Notes: generated from the sequence alone by a model not told the origin. DNA of 64,000 bases from Linanthus parryae (GCA_023055425.1 JALGPY010000005.1:82873495-82937494), one strand, 5' to 3'. Counted from the first letter of the stretch, positions 44,125 through 55,906 are shown. Made by a program: numbers and translations.

Positions 44125-47100
44125 TCAAAGAAAATTCTTGATCAAGGAGTCATGGGGCGCGAACTGATGGCTCAGCTTCTCTACCTGCTCCACTTCTTGT
44201 TTCAATTGCTTGCACTTGGCATTCATCTCATGATAGAGCTTTAGAGCTTCGTCAACCTTTTGCTTTTGCTGCTCCACCTTCTGCTTCTCAGCTGCGAGGT
44301 TTTGATGGCCGAGCTTCAAAGTTGTGGCTGCGCGAATCAAGGTAACTCTTTTCATAAGAAAATTGAAACCCAGCCTACCTTGAACTTTGGCCAGGAGATT
44401 TTGGCACATGCCAAAAAGCAATTCAGCACTCTGGACAGAAATGGTCGCAGGCGTGGCCACAGACAGCTGCTCCAAAATCCAAATGGCTTCGGTAAGAAAC
44501 AGCCTCCTGTCGAAGGGCCCTATCTCCAGAGATCTCGCAAATGATCGGGGGTAGGTGAGGCGCATCCGAATTAGCCAGTCCACATCAGTTTGCTTCAAAC
44601 CTAAAGCAATGTCAAAGCTAAGTTATGCTATCAAACTCGCAAATGAACAATGTGAGATGCAAACAGCGAATCACAACTTACCAGTTCCTTCAAGAATCTC
44701 ACGAAGAGAAGGAATGCGCATTGCTGGAGTAGTCGAAGACTGCCCTCGCTCCATAGCTCTCCTGTCAGCTGCGAGCTCTAATCCCTCATAGTTAGGAGGA
44801 AGAGTATAAGCCGCACCAGCTGCGACTGCATTCCCAACCTGCGAGCCCCAAAAGCTCCACGCAGGAAGAGGTTCCGCCGACTCAGTCACCGCCGGAGGCG
44901 AAGTGACAGCCAAAGATGCTTGGCGAGGGACGCTCTCAGATGCGGAAGCATCAGCAGCACTTGTTCTTACTTCCTCAACGCCAGTATGGGCATCTTCGTC
45001 CATTAGCACAGCGTCAGCTTCAGCATCATCAGAAAGTTCGATGATATCCTCAAGAGGCTCTCCTGCGTATTCAGCAGCTGCGACGGGCTTCTCGGTATGG
45101 GAACTCGGCACTGGGACATAGGATGCAGAAGTTTGACTTCTTTGCTCCAGCACTGGTTCATCAGCAGTCCCTGCGATACAAAATGCGATGATGTAAGGTA
45201 AATTGTATCATACGTTATTTTACTATTCTTTGCTAAAGCTAAGAGCAAGCACCTCCACGCGAAGGTGGGATTGCAGTGTCTTCATCATACACTAAAGACG
45301 TGGAACCATGCCCTATTAGTGTGTCCTCATTAAGCATGTCTTTAAAAGGAGCATGACCTGGGGCGCGAAGAAGCTAGTCATGATTATGCTTCGAGTTACT
45401 AATCTTAGTTCATGCATATCGATCAAATGATTACCTGAAGGTTCTCCGCACTTGCCTACTAGCCAACGGCGAATGTCAGCTTTTGATACACCATGCTTTA
45501 ACGCACCCACAATAACATCTCTATAAGTTACTGCGAGATTGAAGATCTCACCTTTATCGCCGCCTGCGATTTCTTCAAAATCTGCCTGGGCTTGCTCCAG
45601 AGCTGCTGCATCCTCTTCTGGAGCTGCATTCTCCTCCTCCGCCTGAGGAGCCACCTCTTCGGGAAGCACATCTTCCTCGTCAGCTGGACGCACCAAGTCG
45701 TCAACATGTTGCTCTTCGAGGCTCCGCTGTCTCACACGCTCGAGCTCCTCCTCTTCGCGCTGCCTTCTTCTCTCGGCAGCTTCCCCGGCTGTCTTTCGGG
45801 ACTCGGCAAGAATGTCCTCGCTTATGGGATCGTCTGGAATGTCAGAATGGGTATCTCTCTTTTGTCTCGTGGCCAAAAGGCCACCGATGGTCTCATCATC
45901 ATCATCATCTGCGAAGAAACGATTGGTTTAAGAAAGAGTTGCAAAAGAATTACGATAATGAGGAAAACGCGATGGAGGTACCTTCTGATTCTTCCTCATG
46001 TATCACAATTGTTCTTTCTTCTTCTTCTTCATCACCTTCTCTGGGCTCTTGCCTCTCTTCTTCTTCCTCCTGGTTGAATGGAACGAAGTTCTCGACTGCG
46101 AGCTCCTTCCGCGCTTTACTGGGCATGCGGCCTTTGCCTTTATCCATGACAGAAAGGGACCTCGCCGGAGGAGAAGTTGGAGCACTTCTAGGGGAAGAAA
46201 TTGTAATTCCCTTCTGCCTGGGTCTCTTCGCTCTCGGCGCCGCAGTCGCTGGAGGGGACGGATCATCTCTGGGAGGAGACGAGGCCGGAGCATTGTCTAT
46301 CAGCGAGTCAGCAAAAGCGTTCATGACTGCGCGAATCCTGGTTTCGACCTCAGGGTCCATCCTCCATGCTAGCAGGAACGACTGTTTTTGCCTTCTAGTG
46401 GCAACAATGGTGTTAACCAATGACTTGGAACGATCACCAGATGCGAATCTCTGCACATGACACTACAGCGAACAGTACAGAATAAAGGCGTCAGCATAGG
46501 GAAATCAAGAAGCTTAGCGCACGCGAAAAATTAATTACCTTAGCAAATTCCTCGCTGTATCTGATGACATGCGTATCGCCCTTCTTAATTGCGGCGATCT
46601 TTTCCTTCAGAATGACGTCAGGGCACAAATGGTTCTCATGATCCAACAATGAGTAGCAACCATATTCAGACTCGCTCAGACTGCAACTGGGACGAAACGG
46701 AAAAGAGTTTCTCTTGATCAAGGGAGCTCTACTCGGCTGAGCGGCCGACTGTGTCTCAATCCTCGTTTGCTGGGCGACCCAGTATGCGAGCCAGTTCTGG
46801 GAACAACCGCCCTCGCGGGTACCTGCAGGCTGCTCAAAGGGAAGATTGTTCATGAAGACTGTCTTGCACTCCTTTGTTAGCAAGCGTTTATAGCAACCTC
46901 TGATAATGGACTGGGGCCAGATTGATGGTGCCACTGCATCAAAGCCGAACTGGGGAGAAACTCGAGTGGGGTCAACATCCACGGTAATCCTCTCATACCT
47001 TGGCGCGAGCTCACGAATATGCTCTGCGAGAGCAGGAAGGGAACCTCGCAGACACCAGCAAAAGAACTCGCGATAGCGCTCATGGAAATGCGATCCCTCT

Positions 47101-48419
47101 TCGAAGAGAAGCTCTTCTGAGAAGACAACACACTTAGAGGGGTACAGCTTTGGAAACCATCGCACGTTCTCAATGCGCGTGGCATAGGGCCTGGCAGTAA
47201 ACTCTTTCCGTTTGTCGCATATCAAGCTCCAAACGCACTTGGTATTGTTCGCTCCGAACCACCTCGCAGCCGTGCCACTGTTACGCTCCTCCGTCTCGCC
47301 TGGGGGACACCACTTGTCGGGTTTAAGAGCAGTTGGAGCGTAGGACGGCCATCGCTCGAAGACCCACATCGTCAAGAAGGAAATGTTGACGAAAGTCAGT
47401 ATATCGAGGCGGCCACGCGACTCCTTCATGGCCGCAACCAGCTGATCAAGCCTATAGTACAGCGTGCCCAAGACCAAGGGTCCGAGTGCGACTCTCTGGC
47501 CAAGGGAGAGCCTCACAGCAAGCGGCAGAACGTGGTAGAAGACCCCATCATGTGGGTGACCGTCAATTAAGTACCTCGACAACCATGCACAGAGGAAAGC
47601 ACAAAGGGTCAAGTGATAGCCTTTACCCTCCACGTAATTTTTGGCCTCTGGGTTCTCGCTCAGAAGCTTTTTAGTGATGCTGCTGTTCGCATAGTCTCGA
47701 AAGAAGTACTGCAACCATTTGTTCCAGGTGTTCTTTGCAGACGTATCAACCAACTGCCAGTTTGGAAGGGCTTTGGTAGTGGTCCACCGGGTGGAGATTT
47801 TCTTTACCTCTGATAGGCATTCCTCCATCTGCGTGTACAAAGCAATCTCCGCAGCCGTCCTCAAAGGACTCAAAGGGTCCACTTCACCCATGGGAGAAAG
47901 ATCGTACAGCATATGCACGTCCACGAGTGTGGGGGCAGCCTCGAACTCAGCAAAGTGGAATGTGTGAGTCGCAGGCGAGTAGCGGGAAAGAAGGTTTAGA
48001 AGCATGGACTGGTCCAGCTTCACGGCAGCACCCTTCATAGCACGAACAGCGAAGTATACGCCGGCTTCATCAAGAGTCGCAGCATGATTGGTCAACACGT
48101 GGTCAATCCACTCATCCATGTAGTCCAATTTCTGGACAAAAGCTTGGGTAGAAATCGCAGCGTAGGGGAAGTACCCATTTTCGATTCCCAATCGAACCAC
48201 ATCCTCGGAGCCAATTAACTCGAGCAAGGCTGAGTTAACCGGGGGAGTCAGTGTTAGCAATCCCTCATTAGGGACAGGAGCAGGCATTTTCTTCGCCTTA
48301 ACCCTCGCGTAGTAGAAATCTTTGCCACCTAGATAGGGGGCTTTTCGCCACAAAGCCTGCGGAAGATCGGGTATCTCTTCGTCCTCCTTGGTGGGTTTGG
48401 TTCCTTTTGTCTTGGCCAT
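44125..48419 (-). CDS. Six-exon plant-mobile-domain-like cargo gene, antisense in G2
   Basis: Exons, minus strand: 48419-46539, 46462-45982, 45908-45435, 45357-45253, 45170-44682 and 44600-44125. Introns are 73-82 bp, all GT-AG, the first phase 0 and the rest phase 1. The exons sum to 3906 nt, one open frame of 1301 codons plus stop. The start ATG at 48419 has good context (GGAATGG), and TTCTTGCTCTTCCGCAG just before it looks like a 5' UTR splice acceptor. Residues about 60-520 resemble the plant mobile domain (PATHTFHFAEFEAAPTLVDV; CAFLCAWLSRYL). After that come a basic NLS-like KRPRQK (about 706-711), acidic Glu-rich stretches, a charged helix and a C-terminal coiled coil (1230-1290). Mobile-domain proteins in plants are linked to silencing and also occur in transposons. 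Function here is not known. The frame is intact although gag-pol is broken. Confidence 0.85.
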
Positions 48420-49126
48420 TCCTGCGGAAGAGCAAGAAAAAGGGGGGAGAAATATGCTACACTTCAGTTTGAATTTCGAGATTCAAGATCTATGGGAAAG
48501 AAAGATGAACAGTTTCTCGTATCCATTTCAGAAATTAGAGGGTTGCATTGTCAGTAATTTCAAAACCCCACATCCGAAGTCCTTATTATTGAAAGATTAA
48601 AGCAAAAGTGGGTTCAGAGATCAAAGCTTCTTCACAAGTTTCATGAGTTTGCAGATCCAACACAGTTCAAAGCCTACACTGGTATTCTAAATAGAAATTG
48701 GACAAGGCCAACCTTGTTTTCGCAAAGCCTGCTTGGATATGCACAGTTGGAGAAGACAATTTGCAGTTCTGAACTGGTGATTGATTATCTGAATCTGATC
48801 TCGAAGACCTCCGGGTACCATTCACTTTAAGAGAAAGAAGTGATGCTTTGAAACAGTGGGGGATACAAAGTATTTATCCAAAAACAATGAAGGGTTGCGT
48901 CCTTTCAGTAGTCGAATCGCAACCGTCACCGTCGAATCGCGCAATCACAGGACAAGCTGACGTCACGCCTAAAACCCTAAAAGCCAGACGGCACGACTCT
49001 AGGGGTTTTAGGTCATAATGGCACGCACGGGGGCTGAACTTACCCGTATTTGAATTGGTGCGTGGCGGCGACGCGTATGTTGGTTTCCGCACATGGAAGT
49101 CTAGACAGCTATGAGCCTTCACGCGC
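48420..49126 (-). promoter_or_regulatory. Likely promoter and 5' UTR of the antisense cargo gene
   Basis: This region is upstream of ATG 48419 on the minus strand. It contains a polypyrimidine stretch and CAG ending at 48422, which fit a 5' UTR intron, a TGGATAAATA box at about 48871-48880, and a telobox (AAACCCTAA, 48972-48980) that forms one arm of an imperfect hairpin with 49001-49012. None of these is proven. No other coding sequence is seen. Confidence 0.4.
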
Positions 49127-49140
49127 AGAAAGGGGGCTAA
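49127..49140 (+). promoter_or_regulatory. Polypurine tract of G2
   Basis: GCAGAAAGGGGGCTAA lies directly before the 3' LTR; the purine run AGAAAGGGGG is the likely plus-strand primer. Confidence 0.75.
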
Positions 49141-49769
49141 TGTAGATAGTGCTTTCTGAGCTGACAGATCTTGGCCATGTGGCAACCATCCAGCACACCA
49201 TATTGTGCTCCACACACACTGGATCACCAGCCGAGCTGATCCATGTGGGGGCTGCGAGACAGAGCCCTCGCATACCACTGCACGGGACTTGTAGGGACTT
49301 AGTGGTTTGGAGGCTAGAGTAAGCCCTGTCGCGTGCGAGCCAAGCCCGCACGCGACCTTTAGTAACTGCTTTGAGAGATTTATGGCACGAGCTCCATAAA
49401 CCCGGTCAATCCGGTCAAACCCGGTCAACCTCGTAACGGTTCCGGTATTCGCGCATAACGTGCTGTAACGGTCCCTATATACTCGGACGAACGTGCCGTC
49501 ATGGTTAAGCTAATTAAGCCGCCATTAATGGGCGCATTAACCACACTACAACGGTCACGTTCTCTGCTATATATAGGACGTTAACCTTTCCATACAAAGG
49601 AGGACACACTAGCCATACGCGGAAGCTCTGCCAAACCTCTGTCTCTCTCTCTCAGACATTACTACTGCCTTACTCTCTCCCCACACACAACCCAACTCTT
49701 CCTGTGCAATCTCTGATCCTCTACATACGGTGTACACGGAGGTCTCCCCGCCGGAATCTCTTGTGCACA
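49141..49769 (+). repeat. 3' LTR of G2
   Basis: The LTR is 629 bp from TGTAGATAG to GTGCACA. It matches the 5' LTR with eight substitutions and three short indels counted by eye. The TTGACC cluster and TATA box are kept. Confidence 0.95.
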
Positions 49770-49774
49770 ACCTT
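49770..49774 (+). repeat. Right target-site duplication of G2
   Basis: ACCTT, identical to 35103-35107. The B3 integrase codons continue immediately after it. Confidence 0.93.
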
Positions 49775-50574
49775 GCAACCCCAAATCTTCATAAAAGACA
49801 CTATAGGACGCCTCCTATTCCATATCTCATATGGTGTCTTCATGACTGATTTGGATGGAACACGGTTAATGGTGAAAGCTGCAGTTAATGAAGAATGTCC
49901 CCAAAATGATATTGGAAGATCCGTTTGACACTTCATAGATCGCACCATATCCAATAGTGTGCGATTCCTCCTCTCGGACACGCCATTCCACTGTGGCATT
50001 CTGGGTGGAGTGAGTTGGGATCTATCCCACACTCTCTAAGATATTCGTCAAACTCTTGGCTCAAGTATTCTCCTCCACGATCCGATCGCAAAGCCTTAAT
50101 ACTTTTACCAAGTTTCTTCTCTACTTCATTATAGAATTCTTTGAACAATTCAAAGGATTTGTATTTGGCCTTCATAAGGTATACAAATTCATATCTACTG
50201 AAGTCATCAGTAAACGTTATGAAGTAGGTGTAACCACCTCTGGCAGGCGTGGGAAACGGCCCACATACATCGGTATGTATGAGTGCAAGTAACTCACTAG
50301 TCCTCTCACCTTTCTTATTGAAAGGGTACTCTGTCGTTTTTCCCAACAAACAAGACTCGCATGTCTCATATGATTCCAAATAAAATGAGTTTAGAAATCC
50401 ATGTTTATGGAATCTAGATATGTGTTTCTCATTTATGTGGCCTAAACGACAGTGACATGGATAAGTATGATTTAAATCATAAGTTTTAATCATCTTAGTA
50501 TTTATGTTATAGATGGAATTATTTAGATCAAGGATATACAATCCATTAGACAAATGCGCACTACAATAGTGCAT
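49775..50574 (-). pseudogene. pol: B3 integrase, first part
   Basis: On the minus strand the block 50574-49933 has the pre-integrase zinc region (HYSHCRLGHINEKHI-like; CESCLLGKT), the catalytic Asp in HTDVCGPFPTPA, DDFSRYEFVYLM and the second Asp in LRSDRGGEYLSQ. A frameshift near 50020 leads to the block with NGVSERRNRTLLDMV (Glu) and TPYEIWNRRRP. It is cut by G2 at KIWGC. Only the frameshift and the G2 insertion break it. Confidence 0.85.
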
Positions 50575-50578
50575 ACTA

Positions 50579-51739
50579 TCAAAAATAAATGGAGCAACAC
50601 TGTCCTTTATTAAAAATAAAAAAACCCTTCTCGTCCAAACAAGAAATGGAAATAATGTTTCTGCTCATATCAGGCACATAACAGCAATTGTCTAATTCTA
50701 AAATAAGTCCAGAAGCCAAAGATAGCTCATACACGCCTATAGCTAATGCAGCAACTCTTGCTCCATTCGCGACGCGCAAATCTATCTCCCCTTTAGCCAA
50801 TCTTCTACTTCTTTTCAAATCCTGCACATTTTGAAAAATGTGAGATCTACATCCAGTATCCAATACCCAAGATGAAGAAATAGATAGCTTGATGTCTATA
50901 ACAAAAATACCTGGTGGTGGTGGAATCACTATTCCAAGCCTTTTGTCCTCCAAATACTTGTGGCAATTCTTCCTCCAGTGACCCGGTTGGCTACAGTAGT
51001 GACAATCACCTTTAGCCACGCACCCACTAGGCTTCAGGGCTTCCTTGGACTTTGCAACTTTCTTGCGCTTTACTTTAGAAGTAAATGCAACTCCCTTGCC
51101 CTTCTTCATATTCACCATAAGTATGGATTTGCCCTTGCCTTTATTGATGCTTTGTTCAGCTGTCCTTAGCATGTACAGCAAGTCCGGCAGAGTTTTACTG
51201 GTCTCATTCATGTTATAGTTCATGATGAACTGGTTATAACTGTCAGGCAACGATTGCAAGACAAGATCAGTTGCCAACTCTTGGCCGAGTGAGAAACCTA
51301 TCCTTGTGAGGTTCTCTTCCGATCATCCAGATTACATGAGGCCCAAATGGCTCCCTTCTTCGATATTGCTCTTGAACAATGCTTTGGACACTTCATACCG
51401 CCCATGCCTTTTCTGTTCTTAAAACAGCTGTTTCAAGTGTTCGATCATATCGTAGGCTTCCATGTTCTCATGTTGCTTCTGAAGCTCAGAGGTCATGGTG
51501 CAAAGCATGAGACAAGTCACATCATTAGAATCATCCACATGTTTGTGATGTGCTCTCGCGTCAGCTAGAACAGACTCATCCTCGGGTGGTGCTAGTATAG
51601 GATTGTCTAAGACGTACAATTTCTTTTCCTGCTTAAGGACGATCCTTAGTTTCTTTACCATTCAAGAAAATTTTTTCCAGACCTTGTATTTCTCAAAGAC
51701 AGATCGCATAGATGAAGTGGATGCGTGATTGTTTGCCAT
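50579..51739 (-). pseudogene. gag: B3 gag and protease, disrupted
   Basis: Gag starts at ATG 51739 (MANNHASTSSMRSVFEK). A stop near 51661 and frame changes near 51320-51420 break it. The block 51277-50579 (232 aa) is well kept: it reads LPDSYNQFIMNYNMNETSKT, a zinc knuckle CHYCSQPGHWRKNC, then the protease with WVLDTGCRSHI where Asp-Thr-Gly is intact, and ends NIISISCLDEKGF. This is the best gag and protease reference for the B family in the window. Confidence 0.85.
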
Positions 51740-53258
51740 TTGGAATTCTACAAAAACGAGAAATGTGCAATTTTAGTATTTTGAACAGTTTAACTATACT
51801 CAACAATGGCTAGATCATTAAATATAGCTCCCACTATTTTTCTCCGATTAATAGCCCTCACTATTAATGAGGAAAATATCATATATATTTTCTAGTGAGT
51901 CCAAGATCCATATTTTACTTTTCCTTGAGCTTGCTTTGGCAAGTCACCCAACAATTGGTTATTTAGGTAGAAACCTTTCCAATTGCATCTCATGCAACTC
52001 TTGGTCCAATTAGGTCAATAATTTCTTATTCCTTATCCTTTAGATAACACCTAACTGTCATGCCTCTAGGCTCATCAATCCAATTGACTTTACCCAGTTG
52101 CGTCCAACATCTTTCTTCAACAATCACACATTACTTGCATGTGTCGTCCGCAACACACCAAGGTGAATTAAAATGCCTTTCTTTGGCAAGCCCGAATGTA
52201 ATAGACCTTGATCATGAAGGGTGTTTAGGCAAGAAAAGGCAAAACGCAATATTTCCATTGAGGGATTTAATTCGTCATTATCTAATTGTTTGGTTGATCT
52301 CATCAACATGATCTACTTATTTGGATTGGGCAATCCACAATAAAAGATCAAATTTATGTGGCATGGATATGGCCCTAGACTAAGACATTACCAATCCAAT
52401 GATAATATTTATATTCCCTAAAGTGACAAGCTCATCTCCATGTGCTCCACCATAGTCGGGCGCCTAGGGTGGGAGTCCTTCTCGTCTTTGTGGCTTCTTG
52501 GTCATGCGGTCATATTCTCCATGCTCTTGGCTATCATCTAAATATTATAATTCTAATATAACATCTAAAGTAAATAAAACCTCACAAAATGAGAAGAAGA
52601 TCAGCTCGTTGGCCGTAAAATTAACTAGCTATTACATTAATATAATCAGCTCGCAGACCTTAAACCAAACCACAAAATAAACATCCACAACCTAGGCCAT
52701 ATCCATCCACCATGCAACAAAGCACATAATATAGTTAAAATAAATTTTAACGCGATTGTTCAATTTTAAGTTTGAAATTGGGTAATTAGGGTCACAACGG
52801 TCCAAGAGGTCCAACCTAGACCTAGGCCGACCCCATGGACCGCCGCACGCCACCAGCCCGGCCCGGCCCTAGGCCGTCTGCCTCTAGGTGGCCGCGGCCT
52901 TGCTTGGTGCGCAAGGAAGAGGAGGGGAGGCGGCTAGGGTTTCGGCCCTAGCTTCCTTCCCCTTCCTTCCAAGTTGCCGAAGTTTGGTTGTTTCCATATA
53001 GTTGTTTCCATTATTTGAAAAACCCATTTTTTCAAAGTGCCCAAGAATCCTAATTTTTCTAAGAACCCAATTCATCACATCTTATGTGATCAAACTCACC
53101 AATCTTCACATCCCATGTTAGATTGGGTCTTGTTTGTCTTGAATCCAATTCAATGTGCATCTAATATCCCAATTAGTTTCAATTTTCGCGTAATATAAAC
53201 AATATGGTGTATAAAATGAAATCGTAACACATAGAATCATATTATGCGCTACGACCTG
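51740..53258 (-). other. Leader of B3
   Basis: Untranslated region between the primer-binding site and gag, matching the B1 leader on the other strand. No gene seen. The GC-rich segment at 52790-52960 corresponds to B1 14370-14520. Confidence 0.6.
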
Positions 53259-53270
53259 GCTCATATACCA
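53259..53270 (-). promoter_or_regulatory. Primer-binding site of B3
   Basis: On the minus strand TGGTATATGAGC lies one base after the LTR terminus; it has two changes from the Met-type consensus. Confidence 0.8.
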
Positions 53271-54009
53271 CTGTTGGGTTTTGATGCATGTTACGCAGCG
53301 GAATAACAAAATTAATCCTGCTTAAATCCCACCAAGGATCAAAGCCATCATAACATGATAAGGGCATAAAAGATGTGTACCTTAGTTTGGGAGATCACAC
53401 GAAGAATAGTGTTTTCGTCTCTATGAATATCCACATCTTGGATTCTTGATTGGATTCCTTCCCACCGTGTAGTGCTAGAAATGGAAGAAGGAGGAACAAA
53501 TCATGCAAAACGAGGAGGAGGCGAGGCCAAAGAGCGCCGACGGCTCCAAGGAGGGGGACGGACAGGTTGGCTTCAGCCATCCTTGTCTCTCTCTCTCTTG
53601 CTTTGTTATGTTCTCTCAGTAATGACTTGTGTAGAGAATTAACAAGCTAGAGTCCCTTTATATAGTAATAACCCCTTATTACATAAAGGCCATAATACTA
53701 ATCATGTCCTTACATGGATTAGTCCACTTGCAAATTAGTCCTGCTAAGTTTGCTTGTGGATGCGTTATGATCCTCTTTTTAATTAGTCCAACTAATTAAT
53801 ACCTATATCAAATTTAATCAATCTGGTGTGTGACCCCATATGTTTCTACTTAGTTGGTAGTAACTACTTACTAACATGGAGCGATGTCTATCTACACATC
53901 CATGTCACCCAACTAATAGAAATAAGTCGGTGATCCTGACAAACCTTGTGCCCAATGTACATATATTGTGTTATCCCCTCCATATCTGGATTGGACACAA
54001 GACATATTA

Positions 54010-54028
54010 GGGCTAGTTTGGGAATGCT
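54010..54028 (+). repeat. Left terminal inverted repeat of the Harbinger element
   Basis: GGGCTAGTTTGGGAATGCT, preceded by TTA. Behind it the unit AAAGCTGCTGTGAG is repeated three times at about 54042-54082. Confidence 0.93.
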
Positions 54029-54360
54029 GTGCCTTGGCTTAAAGCTGCTGTGAGAAAGCTGCTGTGAGAAAGCTGCTGTGAGATTTGATTAAAAAGTTGT
54101 TTGGTAAATATTACACAAAAGCTGCTGTGTGAAACCACAAATCATACTTTTTGTTTGGTAATGCTTTTCGTGACTGTGCAACGAGAGTTTAAATGACTAT
54201 ATTAGACATTTCTTTACACAATGCAATTTTACTAAAATAATCATACAATTATTCACAATAATTGAACCAAATAAATTTATTCAACATATTCGTCCTGCAC
54301 TGCAATCTCAATTGAGGAGTGATGTCACTAAAATTACTATTATTATCTAAAAAAATAAAT

Positions 54361-55724
54361 TTATGAATTCACTAAACTCAGTGCTATACCATTACGAACA
54401 TGAGCCATAGAATCAGTACTTGAACTTCCAATGTGAGACGCATCTTCTTGATCTCCTTGTCCATCTTCTTCTTCTTCTTCTAACACCACATCTGATCGTG
54501 AATACTTAGAAAATCTTCTATCTCTAGTGGCATTTCGTCTTATGAAATTGTGCAAAGCCATAGTTGCCACAACAATTTTTACTTGCTTTTCAAATTTATA
54601 GCTAGGCATGTCTTTTAAAATTTTCCATCTCTTCTTTAGTACACCAAATGAGCGCTCAATGACACTTCTCATTGATGAATGAGCATGGTTAAATACTTCT
54701 TGATAACCAGTCGGTCCTCCGGCGCGACGAAAATCTGGTAAGTTGTACCTTTCACCTTTATACGGTCCTAAGTATCCATTTAACTGGGGATATCCAGCAT
54801 CGACTAAATAGTATTTACCTGCAAGCACATGTTTTGTGAAGAAATATACAATAGTAAGAACATATATAGTAGTGTCAACAAGTAACATGATACGAAAAGA
54901 ATTGGAACCTTGAGGTGGTCTTGGAAATTTCAACTCTTGAGCATTTATTGCTCTTAGAAATATACGTGTGTCATGAGCTGTGCCTTCCCATCCTGCTAGA
55001 ACAAAAGTAAACTGCATATCGAAATTGCAAACAGCCATCACATTCTAAGTTGGAACTCCTTTTCTACCAATAACTGGTACTTGATCTTGAGGCGGTACGA
55101 TTGCTGGAATGTGAACTCCATCTATTGCACCAATAGCGTCCTATAATAAATGTGAAAGACATATCATTATAATGCTCATAATAATATGTGTAATGTAGAT
55201 CAAATGTATTTTACCTTGAAATGTGGATAATATCTTGTATCATTAAGTATCTCTTTAGGAACTTCTTTGAACGTTGGATCATCGGGTTTTATTATGTCCA
55301 TTGCCATATTGCAGACTTTGTCCAACACCTCACTGAAATAGTGACTTACAGTCCAACCTGAATGTTGAAAACGTTCTCGAGTTTGTCTGTTGGTAAGGCC
55401 ACCTCCCAATATGTATAACAACATCGCTAACTTCTCAGCGGCCCCTATATTTCGTGAAGTCGACAAGCCATACTTTGTTTCTAGCTCATACAAAAGTTTA
55501 ATAAATACTTCTTTCTCCATTCTAAACATATGATAACATCGGTTTCTATGGCCTTTCAGTAATTCTTGAAGCCACTTGTTACCTGTTTGTGGAGAAGTCA
55601 TACAAGGTTCCTTACATATGTACTTTTGATAGTATGCCTGAATAACACATGTTGCACTTGCTACAGTTTCATAAAACTCCTCGTCACTATCATTTGCATA
55701 CTCATCAACTTCGTAGTCTTCCAT
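54361..55724 (-). pseudogene. Harbinger DDE transposase with one nonsense codon
   Basis: Three exons on the minus strand: 55724-55215, 55140-54909 and 54818-54361, with GT-AG introns of 74 and 90 bp. They sum to 400 codons including the stop, a usual length for PIF-type transposases. The second intron is in frame and can be mistaken for coding. The N-terminal part has a helix-turn-helix-like segment (LTNRQTRERFQHSGWTVSHYF). The catalytic triad is Asp in GAIDGVHIP, Asp in GTAHDTRIF and Glu in SVIERSFGVLKKRW. A single TAG at 55045-55047 interrupts the frame, most likely from CAG. With ORF1 the protein cuts and moves the element in the nucleus. Confidence 0.9.
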
Positions 55725-55906
55725 AACTGCATAGACAACCGTATTGTTAACTTCGTACTCATGTCAATGGTTGTAAAAAATAACATTAAAAGAAACTTTT
55801 ATTATTATAATAACATAAATAATGTCCAAAACTAACTTAAATCTAAGACAGTTCACAACTTATTCAATACTAATAAAGTAAAACCAATCAATAATGACAT
55901 CGAAAT

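Larger units (their letters stand above)
35108..49769 (+). mobile_element. Complete Tat-type Ty3/gypsy element G2 with antisense cargo gene
   Basis: The element is 14,662 bp with LTRs at 35108-35734 and 49141-49769, a perfect 5-bp duplication (ACCTT), a primer-binding-like site and a polypurine tract. It encodes gag, protease, RT, RNase H, a second archaeal-type RNase H and integrase without a chromodomain, which together place it in the Tat group. Between pol and the 3' LTR come a hairpin-repeat array and a six-exon gene on the opposite strand. The two LTRs differ, by eye, at eight substitutions and three small indels over about 627 bp, so the insertion is young. It is defective: about 480 bp of gag is deleted, the protease Asp is Asn, and stops lie at about 37677, 37881 and 38304. 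Confidence 0.95.

Noticed and set aside
45316..45876. Separate small genes in the 44125-46456 region
   Set aside because: The open blocks join in frame through short GT-AG introns to the 627-codon exon at 48419; they are exons of one gene.
45592..46460. Plus-strand Ser/Leu-rich frames opposite the cargo gene
   Set aside because: Low-complexity complements of the Glu-rich exons.
49141..49769. A solo LTR of the G family in the B3 element
   Set aside because: At first it looks isolated, but the ACCTT duplication at 35103 and 49770 and the continuous B3 integrase frame show it is the 3' LTR of the full-length G2.
54819..54908. Coding insertion in the Harbinger transposase
   Set aside because: The segment is open in frame, but its ends are GT-AG, it is hydrophobic and unlike the family, and removing it restores the usual sequence from PPQ to GKYYLVDAGYP. 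It is an intron.
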